NCBI GenBank assembly: GCA_021821185.1
Contig: JAKACU010000070.1
Span: 1-8,993, forward strand
Origin: Bacillota bacterium
GTDB lineage: Bacteria > Bacillota > Bacilli > Alicyclobacillales > SLC66
Reading direction: 5' to 3'
DNA: 8,993 nucleotides
This document shows, piece by piece, positions 7,579-8,993 of this stretch (the stretch's first letter is position 1; the number at the start of each line of letters is the position of its first letter). Below the pieces are notes generated by a model. That model had not been told where the DNA came from. It saw nothing but the letters and a program-made list of their open reading frames with translations, and did no database searches. Made by a program: the position numbers and the translations under genes.

Positions 7579-7607
7579 GGCTATCGCCGTAGGCGGTAGC
7601 CTTTTCC
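7579..7607 (+). terminator. Strong intrinsic terminator after rlmB
   Basis: GGCTATCGCC (7579-7588) pairs with GGCGGTAGCC (7592-7601) over 10 bp with a single G-U pair and a 3-base GTA loop, followed by TTTT (7602-7605) and CC. It begins 20 bases after the rlmB stop and probably ends the cysE-cysS-mrnC-rlmB transcript. Confidence 0.88.
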
Positions 7608-7969
7608 TATATGTGTCTTCGAGGTCCATCGTGAGATGGTGTTGCTAGGATTTTAGTGGGATTATCCCGGTTATTCGCCCAGATTTTAAGAATCCTGGGC
7701 TAATCAAGCTGGATTTATCGGCTTATAGGGTGTCTGGTACCTCATTATGGACTTCTGGACGTCCATAGGCCTGTTAATTCGGTTAATACATCAGTTGAAT
7801 CGTGTATAGGGTAGATACGTCGGAAAAGCTGGCTAATGCTCCCCTACGCTCTCCCAAGCTGCGGCGTCTCGCTAACGTCTTGGCGATCTTTCCAGCACAG
7901 TGAGGGTTTATTAGTCCTGATTCGCCATCTACCGCTATGATAACCCTTTCATTCTATTGATTTGGCTCA
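7608..7969 (+). other. Gene-free, hairpin-rich intergenic stretch at the usual yacP position
   Basis: No credible coding frame on either strand was found between the rlmB terminator and the sigH promoter. In B. subtilis this interval holds yacP (rae1, a NYN-domain ribosome-associated endoribonuclease), and no trace of its motifs is readable here. What can be seen is a series of small inverted repeats: CCATC-GTGA-GATGG with a GNRA-type loop (7626-7639), GGGAT/ATCCC (7658-7668), GCCCAG/CTGGGC around 12 bases (7677-7700), TATGGAC/GTCCATA around 8 bases (7746-7767), and CCAAG/CTTGG (7854-7883). They could belong to an unrecognised structured RNA, to a decayed gene or insertion, or be chance. I recognise no known RNA family, and no clear promoter of its own. 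Confidence 0.55.
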
Positions 7970-7989
7970 TTGACCATGAAAGAATCAAT
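7946..7989. repeat. Interlocked inverted repeats overlapping the sigH promoter
   Basis: Two perfect 7-bp inverted repeats interlock: CTTTCAT (7946-7952) with ATGAAAG (7976-7982), and ATTGATT (7956-7962) with AATCAAT (7983-7989). The right-hand halves lie in the spacer between the -35 and -10 boxes of the sigH promoter, the position expected for a repressor site. They lie upstream of the predicted transcript start, so they would act as DNA. The operator role is inference; AT-rich sequence raises the chance of coincidence. Confidence 0.4.
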
Positions 7990-7999
7990 CATGTATACT
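7970..7999 (+). promoter_or_regulatory. SigA-type promoter of sigH
   Basis: TTGACC (7970-7975) and TATACT (7994-7999) are separated by 18 bases; each differs from the consensus TTGACA/TATAAT at one base. Transcription would start near 8006, giving a leader of about 30 bases before the sigH start. In B. subtilis sigH is likewise read from a sigA promoter that AbrB represses; no AbrB site can be called by eye. Confidence 0.75.
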
Positions 8000-8037
8000 A
8001 GTTTCACATAAGTCAATATCGCAGTCTCGGGGGGAAA

Positions 8038-8688
8038 ATGGTGGCTACGGAGTTATGGGTCCGTATACAGGACCGCGACATGGAAGACATTCCCGACGAG
8101 CAATTGGTTGAACGTGTGCGGTTTGGCGACGACGACGCATTGGAGTTTCTCATTCAGAAATACAAGGCGTTTGTGCGGGGAAAAGCCCGCTCCTATTTTC
8201 TGATCGGCGCCGATCGTGAAGATATCGTGCAAGAAGGTATGATCGGACTTTATAAAGCCATTCGTGATTTTCGAGATGATAAATTAGCCTCATTTAAAGC
8301 ATTTGCTGAATTGTGCATCACAAGACAAATTATCACCGCCATCAAAACGGCTACGAGACAAAAGCACGTTCCGCTAAACTCCTATATATCACTGGACAAG
8401 CCTATATATGATGAGGACTCGGATCGCACGCTCATGGACGTGATTGGCGGCGCAAAAGTTTCCGATCCTGAAGAGCTCATGATTAACCAGGAAGAATTCT
8501 CAGACATTGAGTATAAAATGACAGAACTGCTCAGTGAACTGGAGCGTAACGTCCTTGTGCTTTATCTTGACGGGCGATCCTATCAAGAGATAGCGGTTGA
8601 TCTTTGCCGACATGTCAAGTCGATTGACAATGCCCTGCAACGGGTGAAACGCAAACTGGAAAAGTACCTTGAAGATAGGCTCATGTAG
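8038..8688 (+). CDS. sigH: RNA polymerase sigma factor SigH (transition phase / early sporulation)
   Basis: SigH (sigma-30, Spo0H) directs RNA polymerase to promoters of transition-phase, competence and early sporulation genes in Bacilli. The 216-residue protein matches the family along its length. Region 2 spans about 25-115 and includes the core-binding and -10 recognition stretch ARSYFLIGADREDIVQEGM, then SFKAFAELCITRQIITAIKTATRQKH. Region 4 spans about 165-212 with LERNVLVLYLDGRSYQEIA and a DNA-binding helix around HVKSIDNALQRVKRKL. The N-terminal 20 residues are variable. ATG 8038 is preceded by a run of six G (8029-8034), an imperfect and close ribosome site; GTG 8041 and ATG 8080 are in-frame alternatives, the last giving a 202-residue protein. 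It has its own promoter and is separated from rlmB by 479 bases, so it is expressed independently. Its presence suggests a sporulation-type regulatory network. Confidence 0.97.
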   Translation: MVATELWVRIQDRDMEDIPDEQLVERVRFGDDDALEFLIQKYKAFVRGKARSYFLIGADREDIVQEGMIGLYKAIRDFRDDKLASFKAFAELCITRQIITAIKTATRQKHVPLNSYISLDKPIYDEDSDRTLMDVIGGAKVSDPEELMINQEEFSDIEYKMTELLSELERNVLVLYLDGRSYQEIAVDLCRHVKSIDNALQRVKRKLEKYLEDRLM

Positions 8689-8701
8689 TGATTGAAGTTA
8701 A

Positions 8702-8730
8702 CACGCCTGGTTTCACACCACGCGTGGTTT
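8702..8730 (+). terminator. Possible weak terminator or attenuator hairpin after sigH
   Basis: CACGC (8702-8706) and TGGT (8708-8711) can pair with ACCA (8717-8720) and GCGTG (8722-8726) around a TTCAC loop, with one C-C mismatch. Only GTTT follows, so termination would be inefficient. The same bases form the palindrome and direct repeat listed separately, and only one of these roles may be real. Confidence 0.35.
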
Positions 8731-8733
8731 CAC
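8703..8733 (+). repeat. 14-bp direct repeat and 12-bp palindrome upstream of the rpmG promoter
   Basis: ACGCCTGGTTTCAC (8703-8716) recurs as ACGCGTGGTTTCAC (8720-8733), 17 bases further on with one mismatch. Between and within them, ACCACGCGTGGT (8717-8728) is a perfect 12-bp palindrome ending 8 bases before the -35 box. Such an arrangement fits a dimeric regulator site, but no regulator can be named. Part of it could instead be the stem of a weak sigH terminator. Confidence 0.5.
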
Positions 8734-8736
8734 GAG

Positions 8737-8765
8737 TTGACACTCCTAAACCCATGTGATAGAGT
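8737..8765 (+). promoter_or_regulatory. SigA-type promoter of rpmG (and probably secE-nusG)
   Basis: A perfect -35 TTGACA (8737-8742) is followed after 17 bases by TAGAGT (8760-8765), a 4/6 match to the -10 consensus, helped by an extended TG one base upstream (8757-8758). The transcript would begin near 8772 and carry rpmG, probably with the downstream genes as well. Confidence 0.7.
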
Positions 8766-8803
8766 GTTTTAATGTTATCGTCTCATTTGGGGAGGTGTAT
8801 TTG

Positions 8804-8953
8804 ATGCGCGTAACGATCACGCTCGCTTGTGTAGATTGCAAACAACGCAATTACACGTCGATCAAGAACAAGAAGAACAACCCCGATCGTGTCGAATTCA
8901 AGAAGTTTTGCAAGCATTGCAACGGTCACCGCATTCATCGCGAAACACGCTAA
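8804..8953 (+). CDS. rpmG: 50S ribosomal protein L33 (bL33), zinc-ribbon form
   Basis: The 49-residue protein starts [17 protein letters not shown] and ends HRETR, the standard length and pattern of bL33. Two CxxC pairs (C9/C12 and C36/C39) form the zinc-binding ribbon, so this is the zinc-containing type rather than the zinc-free paralogue made during zinc shortage. It is rich in Lys and Arg as expected for a protein contacting 23S rRNA near the E site. ATG 8804 follows GGAGGTG (8791-8797) by 6 bases. An in-frame GTG at 8756 precedes this ribosome site and overlaps the promoter, so it is rejected. The gene lies between sigH and, by synteny, secE. B. subtilis has the same order with rpmGB. 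Confidence 0.96.
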   Translation: MRVTITLACVDCKQRNYTSIKNKKNNPDRVEFKKFCKHCNGHRIHRETR

Positions 8954-8973
8954 CGCATGTCGCGAAGTTTGGG

Positions 8974-8993
8974 TGAGGTGGGGGCTCGAAGGA
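8974..8993 (+). promoter_or_regulatory. Possible ribosome-binding region of the next gene (secE expected)
   Basis: The last bases are purine-rich (GAGGTGGGGG at 8974-8983, AAGGA at 8989-8993) and run off the window. In this conserved locus secE follows rpmG, so these may be its ribosome site. A frame from ATG 8957 is also open to the edge (12 residues visible) but has no ribosome site and cannot be judged. Confidence 0.35.

Noticed and set aside
7658..7945. Insertion-sequence remnant or MITE in the rlmB-sigH gap
   Set aside because: Only a 6-base inverted match (GGTTAT at 7669-7674 and ATAACC at 7940-7945) was found near the ends, with no target-site duplication and no transposase fragment.
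7608..7969. RNase P RNA, tmRNA, SRP RNA or a tRNA in the rlmB-sigH gap
   Set aside because: I looked for the conserved GAGGAAAGTCC of RNase P, T-loop-type GTTCRA patterns and SRP Alu signatures and saw none.
8957..8993. Start of secE at ATG 8957
   Set aside because: The frame is open to the edge, but only 12 residues are visible, none diagnostic, and no ribosome site precedes it; the purine-rich bases at 8974-8993 point to a start beyond the window.

Overview
The window is a core chromosomal segment of a Gram-positive bacterium of the class Bacilli, with every gene on the + strand. The order yacL - ispD - ispF - gltX - cysE - cysS - mrnC - rlmB - sigH - rpmG is the conserved Bacillus subtilis order between disA and secE/nusG. 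The proteins are clearly Bacilli-like, above all SigH, CysE and Mini-III, while the DNA has intermediate GC, higher than in most Bacillus. A member of the Alicyclobacillaceae or a related acidophilic/thermophilic Bacilli lineage is a reasonable guess, but nothing in the window proves a genus.

Layout. 1-948: 3' part of yacL (membrane-anchored PIN/TRAM protein; 5' end outside the window). 999-1026: intrinsic terminator. 1011-2209: ispD and ispF, overlapping, for two steps of the MEP isoprenoid pathway. 2219-3688: gltX. 3737-3766: probable terminator. 3790-6243: cysE, cysS and mrnC, tightly packed (serine acetyltransferase, cysteinyl-tRNA synthetase, Mini-III RNase; the last two overlap by 4 bases). 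6254-7558: rlmB, a 23S rRNA 2'-O-methyltransferase with an unusual Arg/Ser/Gly/Asp-rich N-terminal extension of about 190 residues. 7579-7607: strong terminator. 7608-7969: non-coding stretch where B. subtilis carries yacP (rae1). 7970-8688: sigA-type promoter and sigH. 8689-8803: intergenic region with a palindrome, a direct repeat and a good sigA promoter. 8804-8953: rpmG. secE and nusG would be expected just beyond the right edge.

Together the genes serve translation and its precursors: charging of tRNA-Glu and tRNA-Cys, cysteine supply, 23S rRNA 3'-end maturation and methylation, and a ribosomal protein. The isoprenoid genes and the transition-phase sigma factor are interleaved.

No mobile element, CRISPR array, tRNA or rRNA was found, and no complete new system is visible. 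The least ordinary points are the disordered RlmB extension, the ispD start that falls inside a terminator hairpin, the gene-free and hairpin-rich yacP position, and repeat structures at the sigH and rpmG promoters.
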